Positions 1 to 10,597 of a DNA stretch of 64,000 nt are shown here, piece by piece. Source of the DNA: Novosphingobium sp. SG919 (lineage in GTDB: Bacteria; Pseudomonadota; Alphaproteobacteria; Sphingomonadales; Sphingomonadaceae); assembly GCF_012932495.1 (NCBI RefSeq), contig NZ_JABCNG010000002.1:62001-126000 (forward strand). The letters run 5' to 3'. The translations under genes were made by a program, and so were the position numbers. The number at the start of each line of letters is the position of its first letter. Position 1 is the first letter of the stretch. The notes beneath the pieces are model-generated. The model did not search any database, was not told the origin of the DNA, and saw only the letters and a list, made by a program, of their open reading frames with translations.

Positions 1-808
1 GCACCGAGCGCGAACGCGCCACGATGACCATGTGCCCGGTGGGTGGCCCGGCCGTGCCGCCCACGGCCGTGGTGATATAGAACCAACCGTTGCGGCGCAG
101 CAGCTTGGGCCCTTCGGGCGAAAAGCCTTCCACGATCCAGTCCTGCGGATAGACCCACGGCGCATAGGCCGGCTCCAGCGGCCCGGCGGTCGAAAGGCCG
201 TCGGGCGCCAGGCGGATCTTGCGAATGCCGTTGACGAAGAGATAGCGCTCACCGTCTTCGCCCACCACGTGCCCCGGATCGATGCAGCCGGGGATGTTCA
301 GATCCACCGGGTCGCTCCATGGCCCTTCGATCCGCTCGGCATGGATCGCATAGATCGACCAGCGATCGCCATCAGGCGCGGCGGGTATGTAGATGAAATA
401 GCGCCCGGCATGCTTGCACAGGTCCACCGCCCACACGGTCCCGAGCGGCTTGTGCAGGGCTGGGCCGACCGGCGCCCAATTCACCAGGTCGGTCGATTTC
501 CAGATGATGAGGCCTGGATAGGAATAGAACGACGAAAACGTCATGTAATAGGTATCGCCATCCTTGAGCACGGTGGGATCGGGATGATCGCCGCCAAGGA
601 TGGGATTGCGATAGGTGCCGTTGCCCAAGTCGGCACGGCGCTGCCCTTCCTGTCCACGCGCCCACGCCGGTGCGGCAGCGGCAGGGTGGCACGCGGCGGC
701 CGCGCCGGGCGCTGCGGCCCATGCCGAGGCGGCGACGGGCAACCCGGCCGGAGCCAATCCGGCAACGGCGAGGGCCTTGAACGCATCGCGGCGGGTCGGA
801 TCGGTCAT
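1..808 (-). CDS. GH43-type glycosidase, Tat-exported, 3' end outside window
   Basis: The frame reads from an ATG at 808 down to the window edge (269 codons, C-terminus missing). It starts with a twin-arginine export signal (TRRDAF followed by an Ala/Leu-rich stretch). The mature part opens with the GH43 hallmark NPILGGDHPDPTVLKDGDTY, in which the Asp of the DPT/DPS motif is the family's general base, and continues with WAVDLCKHAGRYFIY and an IDPGH segment typical of five-bladed beta-propeller GH43 enzymes. Family members act mostly as beta-xylosidases or alpha-L-arabinofuranosidases. An in-frame ATG at 823 is an alternative start. A LacI-type operator lies 55 bases upstream, and the neighbours suggest side-chain or xyloside removal from hemicellulose. 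The exact specificity cannot be read from the sequence. Confidence 0.85.
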   Translation of the reverse strand, partial: MTDPTRRDAFKALAVAGLAPAGLPVAASAWAAAPGAAAACHPAAAAPAWARGQEGQRRADLGNGTYRNPILGGDHPDPTVLKDGDTYYMTFSSFYSYPGLIIWKSTDLVNWAPVGPALHKPLGTVWAVDLCKHAGRYFIYIPAAPDGDRWSIYAIHAERIEGPWSDPVDLNIPGCIDPGHVVGEDGERYLFVNGIRKIRLAPDGLSTAGPLEPAYAPWVYPQDWIVEGFSPEGPKLLRRNGWFYITTAVGGTAGPPTGHMVIVARSRSV

Positions 809-862
809 CGGCACAGTTCCCATGGCGCGCGCCGGTCTGCCAGCCAGCCGGGCGCTTTTACC

Positions 863-878
863 TTGGTAGCGCTATCAA
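863..878. promoter_or_regulatory. Predicted LacI-family operator (site 1)
   Basis: The 16-mer TTGGTAGCGCTATCAA is a palindrome with one mismatch and the central CG typical of LacI/GalR operators. It sits between the 3' end of the lacI-type gene and the GH43 start. Two close relatives of this site occur at 2039 and 6645. Confidence 0.6.
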
Positions 879-908
879 CAGCAATATGCCCGGTCAAGCC
901 GGCCGATG

Positions 909-1976
909 TCAGGCCGAAACGGCAACGCCGGTATCGGACTGGCGCAAGACCAGCGAGAAATCCACGCGCACGTGGCGCGGCGTACGCGCCTTGGCATCGA
1001 ACACGCTGTCCACCAGCAGGCGCACCGCCTCGCGCGCCATGTCGGCGACGGGCTGGCGCGCGGTGGTGAGTTCAGGCCAGACATTGGTGGCCGAGGCGGT
1101 ATCGTCGAACCCGCAGACCGAAAGCTGGCGCGGCACGTCCAATCCCATGCGATGCGCCGCCGCGATCGTGGCGGCGGCCATGTCATCGTTGCTGGCAAAG
1201 ATCGCCGAGGGCCGCTCGTCCAAAGCCAGCAATGCCAGCGCGCAATCCATGCCGGAGCGGAACGTGAAATCGCCGGTGGTTTCCAGGCGTCGGTCGGCGT
1301 CGATGCCCGCGCTTTCCAAGGCACGGCGATAGCCGTTGCGGCGCAGGGCGCTGGCCGTCTGGTTGGGCGCACCACCGATAAAACCGATGCGCTTGTGCCC
1401 CAGGGCAATGAGGCGCGCCGTCAGACCAAAGGCGGCGGCTTCATCATCGATCGTCACGGCGTGGGCCAGCGGCGAGGGCGCACCCGTGGCCACTTGCGCC
1501 ATGACCATGCCCGCCCGGTTGATGCATTCCAGCAGCAGCACGTCATCGGAAAGCGGTGGCGGCAGCAGCACGGCATCCACCCGATGCAGCAGCAGCTTGG
1601 CAGCCAGCTCATCGCGGCTCGCCTCTTCCTCGAAATGTTCGACCAGAAGCTGTGCCCCCATGGCGTTGGCCTGTTCGGTCGATCCCACCAGGAATTCGCT
1701 GAGATAGGCGGCGCTCGGGTTGGAATGGAGCAGGCCGATGCGGCATTGCCGCCCGCCGGCCAGGCTGCGCGCGGCCAGGTTGGGCACATAGCCCAGTTCG
1801 GCAATCGCCTTTTCCACTTTGGCCCGGGTGGTTTCGTGAACCTTGGGATCGCTGTTTACGACCCGCGACACGGTCATCGGCGAAACCTGGGCGAGACGCG
1901 CCACGTCGGCAACGGTGGGCCCGCGCGCGCCCCTGCGCTGGCCCCGCTTTGCGCGCCCATTGTCCTGCTCTGCCAT
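909..1976 (-). CDS. LacI/GalR-family transcriptional repressor
   Basis: This is a 355-residue protein if translation starts at the ATG at 1976; a longer in-frame start exists at 2021 but would add a basic, non-conserved tail. Residues about 20-75 form the LacI helix-turn-helix and hinge helix (PTVADVARLAQVSPMTVSRV, then YVPNLAARSLAGG). A periplasmic-binding-protein-like sensor domain follows (about 80-355), with IGFIGG and AIFASNDDMAA as in sugar-responsive members. It is divergent from the GH3 gene, and the operator-like palindrome at 2039 lies between them, so autoregulation is likely. The same palindrome recurs at two other glycosidase promoters, which makes this the probable local repressor of the hemicellulose genes. 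The inducer is unknown. Confidence 0.93.
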   Translation of the reverse strand: MAEQDNGRAKRGQRRGARGPTVADVARLAQVSPMTVSRVVNSDPKVHETTRAKVEKAIAELGYVPNLAARSLAGGRQCRIGLLHSNPSAAYLSEFLVGSTEQANAMGAQLLVEHFEEEASRDELAAKLLLHRVDAVLLPPPLSDDVLLLECINRAGMVMAQVATGAPSPLAHAVTIDDEAAAFGLTARLIALGHKRIGFIGGAPNQTASALRRNGYRRALESAGIDADRRLETTGDFTFRSGMDCALALLALDERPSAIFASNDDMAAATIAAAHRMGLDVPRQLSVCGFDDTASATNVWPELTTARQPVADMAREAVRLLVDSVFDAKARTPRHVRVDFSLVLRQSDTGVAVSA

Positions 1977-2038
1977 CTTCCGGCTCCTACGCGCGGCTCC
2001 GGCGCCATGCAAGCAAAACAACGCTTGCGCGCGTCTGC

Positions 2039-2054
2039 TTGGTAACGCTAACTA
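2039..2054. promoter_or_regulatory. Predicted LacI-family operator (site 2)
   Basis: TTGGTAACGCTAACTA lies between the divergent lacI-type gene and the GH3 gene, 55 bases before the GH3 start. It matches site 1 at 12 of 16 positions and keeps the GGTA-C-GCTA core, so it could serve both directions. Confidence 0.55.
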
Positions 2055-2108
2055 TTGCATTCCGTGTCGGACGAAGCAACCGCCGCCGCCATCGAGATCG
2101 GGATCAGG

Positions 2109-4583
<2,475 letters not shown>

Positions 4584-4600
4584 ACGCGTGAACGCATACC

Positions 4601-4660
4601 CGCCCCTTCCCTCGAGGGGCGCAGGCGCGGCCGGCCGGGCCATCCACCCGGCCGGTCGCG
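4601..4660. terminator. Bidirectional terminator hairpins between convergent genes
   Basis: Two hairpins fill the gap between the convergent GH3 and esterase genes. The first has a 7-bp stem (CGCCCCT 4601-4607 with AGGGGCG 4615-4621). The second is a stronger 14-bp stem with one G-T pair (4626-4639 with 4647-4660, loop CCATCCA). Neither has a long T-run. Confidence 0.6.
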
Positions 4661-4667
4661 TTCGCTG

Positions 4668-6575
4668 TCACGGCAAAGGCATCGTGAACGGTGCAACCGG
4701 GCTGGCATCGGCGTCGAACAGGTTCGCCACCGGGCTGTCTGCCCAGAGATAGCGCAGACTGGCATCGCCTGCCTGCGTCGCCAAGACGACCGTTTCCGCC
4801 CCATCCAGCCGCGCCGCCGCATAGCGGCAATGGGCCGCCGCATCGCACAGTTCAAAGCCGATCGGCACACTATCGCCGATGACGCGCAAGGGCCGGTTGA
4901 AACGCAGCCGCAGCGTGGCGCCGTCACGCCCGGCCTGGGGCAGCGCCGCCACGTCCTTGCCGGCAAGCGCCAGGGCCAGGCGATGGCCCACCGGCTTCTT
5001 GCGCGTGGGGTGGATATCGTCGGGATCGCCCACGTCGATCGCCACGGCCAGCCCTGCTTCGGCATCGGTGGCAGCCACCTCGCGCTGCGCCTCGCGGATC
5101 TGCGGCCAGAACGCCGCAACCGGACCAGTGGCGAGCGGGCCATAGCCGGCGATCTGCACGATGCCGAAACGGCGGGTGGAAAACTGGCTGCGCCAGGCGG
5201 CAATCAAGCCGCGCAGCAAAGCGCGATAGCCCTGGGCATCGCCGGCGTTCGATTCTCCTTGGTACCAGGCGATGCCCGCCAACGGATAATCGCCCAGTGG
5301 CGCGATCATGCCGTTGTACAGCGTCGTAAGGCCGCTCGCGGCGATCCATGGCGGCATCGGCACGCGGCCGGAACCGCCCAGCGGTGCCCCCTGCACCACG
5401 GTCCAATCCTTGAGCGGCAGCGCCGGGCCGTCGGCCAGTTCCAGCGCCGGGGGCGCCGCGCCGTGCAGCCCGCCGCCGCCCCCGCTGTCGAGTACGTTGA
5501 CCGTGATCGTATTGGCCCCGGCGTGCAACACGCCGGGCGCCAGGGCATAGCGGCGCTGGTTGTTCCAACCCACGTCTGCCCCGACCACGCGCCCGTTCAC
5601 CAGGGTCTGGTCGATATCGTCGGCCACGCCCAGGCGCAGCGCCTGCACGGCGCCCGCCTGCTGCCTGGTCAGTTGCACTGTGGCGGTGTAGGTGGCCGTG
5701 CCATCGAACTGGGCGAACGCGGGATCGCCCCATTCCTCCCACACCCGCGAAACATCGGCGGGGCGGCCCGCGCCCTTGCGCACCGTGCGCGCGAAATAGG
5801 TGCCCAGGCGCTCGCTCCACGCCGCCTGGGCGGCCGCCGGATCGCTCCGACGCAGTGCCAGCAAGGCCAGTTCGTCGGTATACGTGCCCAAGCGCTGGGC
5901 AGCCGCTTGCGGCAGCCAATCCTCGATGATCGACCCGCCCCACGAGGCCGCGATCAGGCCCACCGGCACTTTGCGCGTCGCCTGGAGATCGGCCCCCATG
6001 AAATAGCACACGGCCGAAAAATCGGGCACGCTCCTCGGCCCGGCCGTTGCCCACGCCACCGGCGCGCCGAATTGCGCCTGGGGCGCCAGGCTGCTTTGCT
6101 TGGGTACGTTGAACAGGCGCAAGTCGGCATTGGCGCTGTTGCCGATCACCGTATCGGCATTGGTGGCATGGCGCAGGGTGAATTCCATGTTCGATTGCCC
6201 CGAACACAGAAAGACATCGCCAAACGCCACATTGGCCAGGTGGGCCTGCTGCCCGGTGGACGCGGCAAAATGCAGGACATGGCCGGTGCCGGCGTCATGC
6301 GCGGGCAGCGCCACCTGCCAGGTGCCATCGGCGGCCACGGTGGCATCCTGGGCCACGCCATCATCCAGCCGCACATGCACAACGCTGCCCGGCTCGCCCG
6401 TGCCGCGCAATGGTATCGACACGCCGCGCTGGAACACGGCGTTGTCGGTAAGAATCGGTGCCAGGGCAAAGGGCGCGGCCTGCGCCAGCGTGGGCGCGGC
6501 GGCAAGCGCCAGGGCCAGCGCGCCGCAAGACGCGCCGAAGGGCGCCAGGCGCAGCGAAAAACCAGGGTGGAACAT
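4668..6575 (-). CDS. SASA-family carbohydrate acetylesterase (CE20-like), secreted
   Basis: The protein has 635 residues from the ATG at 6575; a TTG start at 6584 would add three residues. A signal peptide (LALALAAAPTLAQA) precedes the mature chain. The SGNH-type block I is FLCSGQSNMEF, with the predicted nucleophile near Ser128. WYQGESNAGD is the second conserved block, and DDIHPTRKKPVGHRLA supplies the Asp-x-x-His pair. Between the blocks lies a roughly 200-residue beta-sandwich-like insert (TATYTATVQL, VNGRVVGA, YALAPGVLHAG) resembling a glycosidase sugar-binding domain. This SGNH-with-inserted-sandwich layout recalls xyloglucan acetylesterases of family CE20 and sialate O-acetylesterases. 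It is divergent from GH74-GH39 and shares its operator, so de-acetylation of xyloglucan is the most plausible role. Confidence 0.85.
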   Translation of the reverse strand: MFHPGFSLRLAPFGASCGALALALAAAPTLAQAAPFALAPILTDNAVFQRGVSIPLRGTGEPGSVVHVRLDDGVAQDATVAADGTWQVALPAHDAGTGHVLHFAASTGQQAHLANVAFGDVFLCSGQSNMEFTLRHATNADTVIGNSANADLRLFNVPKQSSLAPQAQFGAPVAWATAGPRSVPDFSAVCYFMGADLQATRKVPVGLIAASWGGSIIEDWLPQAAAQRLGTYTDELALLALRRSDPAAAQAAWSERLGTYFARTVRKGAGRPADVSRVWEEWGDPAFAQFDGTATYTATVQLTRQQAGAVQALRLGVADDIDQTLVNGRVVGADVGWNNQRRYALAPGVLHAGANTITVNVLDSGGGGGLHGAAPPALELADGPALPLKDWTVVQGAPLGGSGRVPMPPWIAASGLTTLYNGMIAPLGDYPLAGIAWYQGESNAGDAQGYRALLRGLIAAWRSQFSTRRFGIVQIAGYGPLATGPVAAFWPQIREAQREVAATDAEAGLAVAIDVGDPDDIHPTRKKPVGHRLALALAGKDVAALPQAGRDGATLRLRFNRPLRVIGDSVPIGFELCDAAAHCRYAAARLDGAETVVLATQAGDASLRYLWADSPVANLFDADASPVAPFTMPLP

Positions 6576-6644
6576 GCCCGGCAAGGCTCCTCTCGATGCT
6601 CGGCACGCGCCCGACGGGGTGCGCGCCGCGTTTTTGATGGTGTA

Positions 6645-6660
6645 TTGTTAGCGCTATCTT
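6645..6660. promoter_or_regulatory. Predicted LacI-family operator (site 3)
   Basis: TTGTTAGCGCTATCTT lies between the divergent acetylesterase and GH74-GH39 genes. It shares the TTAGCGCTATC core with site 1 (differences only in the flanks), so one repressor could control both genes. Confidence 0.6.
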
Positions 6661-6764
6661 GACGGCAATTCGAGCGCAATTTATGCCCTGCCGCAAGGAA
6701 GCGAAATCCAGCGCAAAAACCATAACCCGCCGTGCCCCGCAGCCGGCCAGGGAAGGAGAGAGAC

Positions 6765-9700
6765 ATGCCCGCAACGTGCCCCGCGCGAAGGACCATGGCC
6801 GCCTTGGGCGCTATCGCCGCAAGCCTTGCCCTATCCATGCCGGCTCATGCCCAGGGACCGGCACCCGCCGCCGCCACCGCAGCGCCCGTTCCGCTGGCGA
6901 GTGGGCCCTATCACTGGCAGACCGTGCCGTTCGGCGCGGGCGGGTTCATCGACGGGTTCCTCTATCATCCCCGCCAGCCCGGCATCCTCTATGCCCGCAC
7001 CGATATCGGCGGCATGTATCGCTTTGATTTCGAAAGAAAGCGGTGGCTGCCCCTGCTCGATCACCTGGGCCATGACGATGGCGATCTGATGGGTGTGCTC
7101 AGCTTTGCCGTCGATCCCCAGGCGTCCGATCGGATCTATGCCGCAACGGGGCTCTATCTTTCGCAATGGAGCCGCAAGGGCGCGATCCTGCGTTCCGACG
7201 ATCGCGGCCGCACCTGGCAGAAAACCGAACTGCCGATCGGCGTGGGCGGCAACAGCGATGGCCGCGGCTCGGGCGAGCGGCTGGCCGTCGATCCGCGCCA
7301 GGGCGACGTGCTCTATTTCGGGTCGAACCGCGACGGTTTGTGGAAAAGCACCGATCGCGGCCGCAGCTTTGCCCGCACCGGCGCCAGTGTCGCCGGGTTC
7401 AGCCTGGTCGCGGTCGATCCCGCCGTGGCCAACAAGGTCTGGGCCGGATCGACCGACGGCACCGGCGCGCTGGTGGTGAGCCGCGACGGCGGCGCCAGCT
7501 TTACCCCCGTGCGCGGTTTGCCCGCGCTGGTGCCCCAGCACCTGGTCTTCGGCCCCGACGGCAGCCTCTACGTGACGTTCGCCGGCGGCGACCAGGCCAG
7601 CACGCTCAACCCCGCCAACGTCAAGACCGGCGCGGTGTGGAAGCGCGACGGCAAGGACGGCGCGTGGCACGATATCACCCCCACCCCGCCCGCTCCGGGC
7701 CTGCCCGGCGGCTTTTCCGGCATCGACCTGTCGAGCGATGGCACCCTGGCGGTATCGACCATCGATCGCTGGGCACCGGGCGACGATATCTACCTTTCGC
7801 GTGACGGCGGCGCGCATTGGAACGCCTTGTCCACGCACGCACGCCACGATCCCAAGGGCTATCCCTGGCTGGTCGACTACATGAAGGGCGAGGATCGGAT
7901 GGGCCATTGGATGGCCGATCTCAAGTTCAATCCGTTCAAGCCCGACGAACTGGTCTATGGCACCGGCTATGGCCTGTGGATGAGCCGCAACCTTGCCAGC
8001 GCCAAGGGCCAGGAGCCGGTGCAATTCGATTTCACCGTCGCCAACCTGGAAGAGGCCGCCACGCTGCAGATGGTCTCGCCCACCGGCGGGGCGGCAATCC
8101 TCGCCGCGTTCGGCGATGTCGGCGGCGGTGCCTGGGAAGACCTGGCGCGCACGCCGCCGCGCAAGGGTCTGTTCACGCCCGCCAGCGAAACCAACTTCAG
8201 CATCGATTATGCCGGCCTCAAGCCAGGCAGCCTGGTCCGCCTGGTCGATCGCGCGCCCACCCACGGCTATGTCTCGGCCGACGGCGGCGCCAGCTGGACC
8301 CCGTTCGGCGCTTCTGCCTGGCAACCGCCGGCACCGGGCGAGCCATGGCGCGGGCTGGGCGTGGCGGCCATTTCGGCCAAGGCTACGTCGCTCGTCTGGG
8401 CGCCGCAAAAGGATGGCCTCTATTTCTCGACCGACACGGGCCGCACCTGGAAGCCTTCGTCCGGGATCACTGCGCGCGCCGATGATTCCTACCTGCCCGT
8501 GGCGGACAAGGCCGCCGACGGCATCTATTATGTCTATGATCGTGCGGCCTCCGCCGTGCTGGCCAGCGGCGATGGCGGCGCCACGTTCAAGCCGCTGATC
8601 GAAGGGCTGCCCAAGCTTGAATCCTGGCAGCAGGGCCGCCTGGCGGTGGTGCCGGGCCGCGTGCGCGATCTGTGGCTGGCGCTGCCGATGGGCCTGTTCC
8701 ATTCGCCCGACAGCAAGACCAAGGTCACCCAAAACCGCAAGGTGACCGAGGCCTGGCTGGTCAGCTTTGGCGCACCCACGGTCAAGGATGGCTACCCGGC
8801 GGTGTTCCTGTGGGGCAAGGTCATGGGCCAGGAAGGGCTCTGGCGGTCCGACGATGCCGGCGCCAACTGGGTGCGGATCAACAGCGCAGACCAGCAGTTC
8901 GGCACGCTGCGCGCGATCGCGGGCGACATGCTCGATCCCGGCACGCTCTACCTCGCGCCCCACGGGCGCGGCCTGGTCGTCGGCATGCCGGCCAACAAGC
9001 CGCTGCCCGCGCCGGGCGCGCCGCAGGCCAATGCCGTGCCGGACGGGCCGCCGGCCGTGCGCCAGATCGCCATCGATGCGGCGCGCGATGGCGGGCCGAT
9101 CGACCGCTTCTTCGATCTCTCGATCGGGTCGGACTACCCCGGCACGCTGCGCCGCCCGGAAAACATGGCGCAGCTCAAGATCGCGAGCGAGGAACTGGGC
9201 TTCCGCACCATCCGCTTTCACGACATTTTCCACGATGCGCTGGGCACGGTAAAGCGCGTGAACGGCAAGATCGTCTATGACTGGACCGCGATCGACGCGC
9301 TCTACGACGATCTCAAGGCGCGCAACTTGCGCCCCTTCGTCGAACTCGGCTTCACCCCCGATGCGATCAAGACCTCGGACCAGACGATCTTCTATTGGAA
9401 GGGCAACACCTCGCACCCCCAGCCGGGGCCGTGGCGCGATCTGGTCGACGCCTTCGTGCGCCATGCGATTGCGCGCTATGGCCGGGAGGAAGTGCGGCAG
9501 TGGTTTTTCGAAGTGTGGAACGAGCCCAACCTGGCCGGCTTCTGGGAAAAAGCCGATCAACCGGCCTATTTCGACCTCTACCTGCAGACGGCGCAAACCA
9601 TCAAGGCGATCGACCCGCAACTGCGCGTGGGCGGTCCTTCGACGGCAGGCGCGGCGTGGGTGCCCGAACTGCTCGCCTATGTGAAGGCCAAGGGCGGCAC

Positions 9701-10544
9701 GATCGATTTCGTCACCACGCATACTTATGGCGTGAACGGCGGTTTCCTCGACGAAATGGGCAAGGACGATACCAAGCTCGATCCTTCGGCGCAGGCGATC
9801 ACGGGTGACGTGCTGCGCGTGCGCCAGCAGATCGAGGCTTCGCCCTTCCCTGGCCTGCCGCTCTATTTCACCGAATGGAGCACCAGCTATACCCCGCGTG
9901 ACCTGGTGCACGATTCCTATGTCAGCGCGCCCTATATTCTGTCCAAGCTGAAAGCCGTGGAAGGCGCGGCGCAAGGGATGAGCTACTGGGTCTATTCCGA
10001 TCTGTTCGAGGAACCCGGCCCGCCGACGACCGAGTTTCACGGCGGTTTTGGCCTGATGACCAAGGACGGCATCCGCAAGCCCGCGTGGTTCGCCTACAAG
10101 TATCTCCATGCCCTGCAGGGCCACCGCGTGCCCTCGGCCGACGGGCAAAGCTGGATCGCCAGCGATGGCCGCAAGCTGGCCGCGCTGGTGTGGGATTTCC
10201 GGCAGCCCGACCAGCCCACCAGCAACCGCAGCTTCTTTGGCAAGCTGGTGCCCAATGCGCCGGTCGCGCCGGTGCGCCTGGCGTTCAACCACCTCAAGCC
10301 GGGTCGTTATCGCTATACCCTGCATCGCACCGGCTATCGCGCCAACGATGCCTATTCCGCCTATATCGACATGGGCGCCCCGGAACAGCTCACCCCGGCG
10401 CAGTTGGCCAGCCTTCAGGCCCAGGCACAAGACCAGCCGGAAGCGAGCGAGACGGTCACCGTGGGCAGCGATGGCGCCTTCGTGCGCGAAGTGCCGATGC
10501 ACAGCAACGACGTGGCGCTCGCCACGCTCGAACCCCAGGGCTAG
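6765..10544 (+). CDS. GH74 xyloglucanase fused to a GH39 glycosidase, secreted
   Basis: The 1259-residue protein starts at the ATG at 6765 behind a strong GGAAGGAGAG ribosome site and has a signal peptide ending near AHAQ. Residues about 40-740 form a GH74 double beta-propeller with BNR/Asp-box repeats (SDDRGRTW, STDRGRSF, SRDGGASF, STDTGRTW, SDDAGANW). Asp80 in RTDIGG and Asp451 in the AAFGDVGG segment fit the two catalytic Asp positions of the family. After a Pro/Ala linker (about 743-765) comes a GH39 TIM barrel plus sandwich: FFEVWNEPNL holds the predicted acid/base Glu920, and YFTEWSTSY the nucleophile Glu1037. GH74 cuts the xyloglucan backbone. GH39 members include beta-xylosidases and arabinofuranosidases, so the second activity is unsettled. 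No carbohydrate-binding module was seen. Confidence 0.93.
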   Translation: MPATCPARRTMAALGAIAASLALSMPAHAQGPAPAAATAAPVPLASGPYHWQTVPFGAGGFIDGFLYHPRQPGILYARTDIGGMYRFDFERKRWLPLLDHLGHDDGDLMGVLSFAVDPQASDRIYAATGLYLSQWSRKGAILRSDDRGRTWQKTELPIGVGGNSDGRGSGERLAVDPRQGDVLYFGSNRDGLWKSTDRGRSFARTGASVAGFSLVAVDPAVANKVWAGSTDGTGALVVSRDGGASFTPVRGLPALVPQHLVFGPDGSLYVTFAGGDQASTLNPANVKTGAVWKRDGKDGAWHDITPTPPAPGLPGGFSGIDLSSDGTLAVSTIDRWAPGDDIYLSRDGGAHWNALSTHARHDPKGYPWLVDYMKGEDRMGHWMADLKFNPFKPDELVYGTGYGLWMSRNLASAKGQEPVQFDFTVANLEEAATLQMVSPTGGAAILAAFGDVGGGAWEDLARTPPRKGLFTPASETNFSIDYAGLKPGSLVRLVDRAPTHGYVSADGGASWTPFGASAWQPPAPGEPWRGLGVAAISAKATSLVWAPQKDGLYFSTDTGRTWKPSSGITARADDSYLPVADKAADGIYYVYDRAASAVLASGDGGATFKPLIEGLPKLESWQQGRLAVVPGRVRDLWLALPMGLFHSPDSKTKVTQNRKVTEAWLVSFGAPTVKDGYPAVFLWGKVMGQEGLWRSDDAGANWVRINSADQQFGTLRAIAGDMLDPGTLYLAPHGRGLVVGMPANKPLPAPGAPQANAVPDGPPAVRQIAIDAARDGGPIDRFFDLSIGSDYPGTLRRPENMAQLKIASEELGFRTIRFHDIFHDALGTVKRVNGKIVYDWTAIDALYDDLKARNLRPFVELGFTPDAIKTSDQTIFYWKGNTSHPQPGPWRDLVDAFVRHAIARYGREEVRQWFFEVWNEPNLAGFWEKADQPAYFDLYLQTAQTIKAIDPQLRVGGPSTAGAAWVPELLAYVKAKGGTIDFVTTHTYGVNGGFLDEMGKDDTKLDPSAQAITGDVLRVRQQIEASPFPGLPLYFTEWSTSYTPRDLVHDSYVSAPYILSKLKAVEGAAQGMSYWVYSDLFEEPGPPTTEFHGGFGLMTKDGIRKPAWFAYKYLHALQGHRVPSADGQSWIASDGRKLAALVWDFRQPDQPTSNRSFFGKLVPNAPVAPVRLAFNHLKPGRYRYTLHRTGYRANDAYSAYIDMGAPEQLTPAQLASLQAQAQDQPEASETVTVGSDGAFVREVPMHSNDVALATLEPQG

Positions 10545-10561
10545 GCCCGGTTCTCACCAGC

Positions 10562-10590
10562 GGGCGGGTGGCGCAGCGGCGCCCCCGCCC
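10562..10590. terminator. Bidirectional terminator-like hairpin
   Basis: A 12-bp GC stem with one bulged T (10562-10574 with 10579-10590, loop AGCG) lies in the 53-bp gap between the convergent GH74-GH39 and MFS genes. Confidence 0.5.
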
Positions 10591-10597
10591 CGTTGCT

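Noticed and set aside
6831..10502. Very long minus-strand open frame opposite the GH74-GH39 gene
   Set aside because: High GC content leaves few stops. The translation is rich in Arg, Gly, His and Ala with no motif, and the plus strand carries two intact enzyme families with a good ribosome site.
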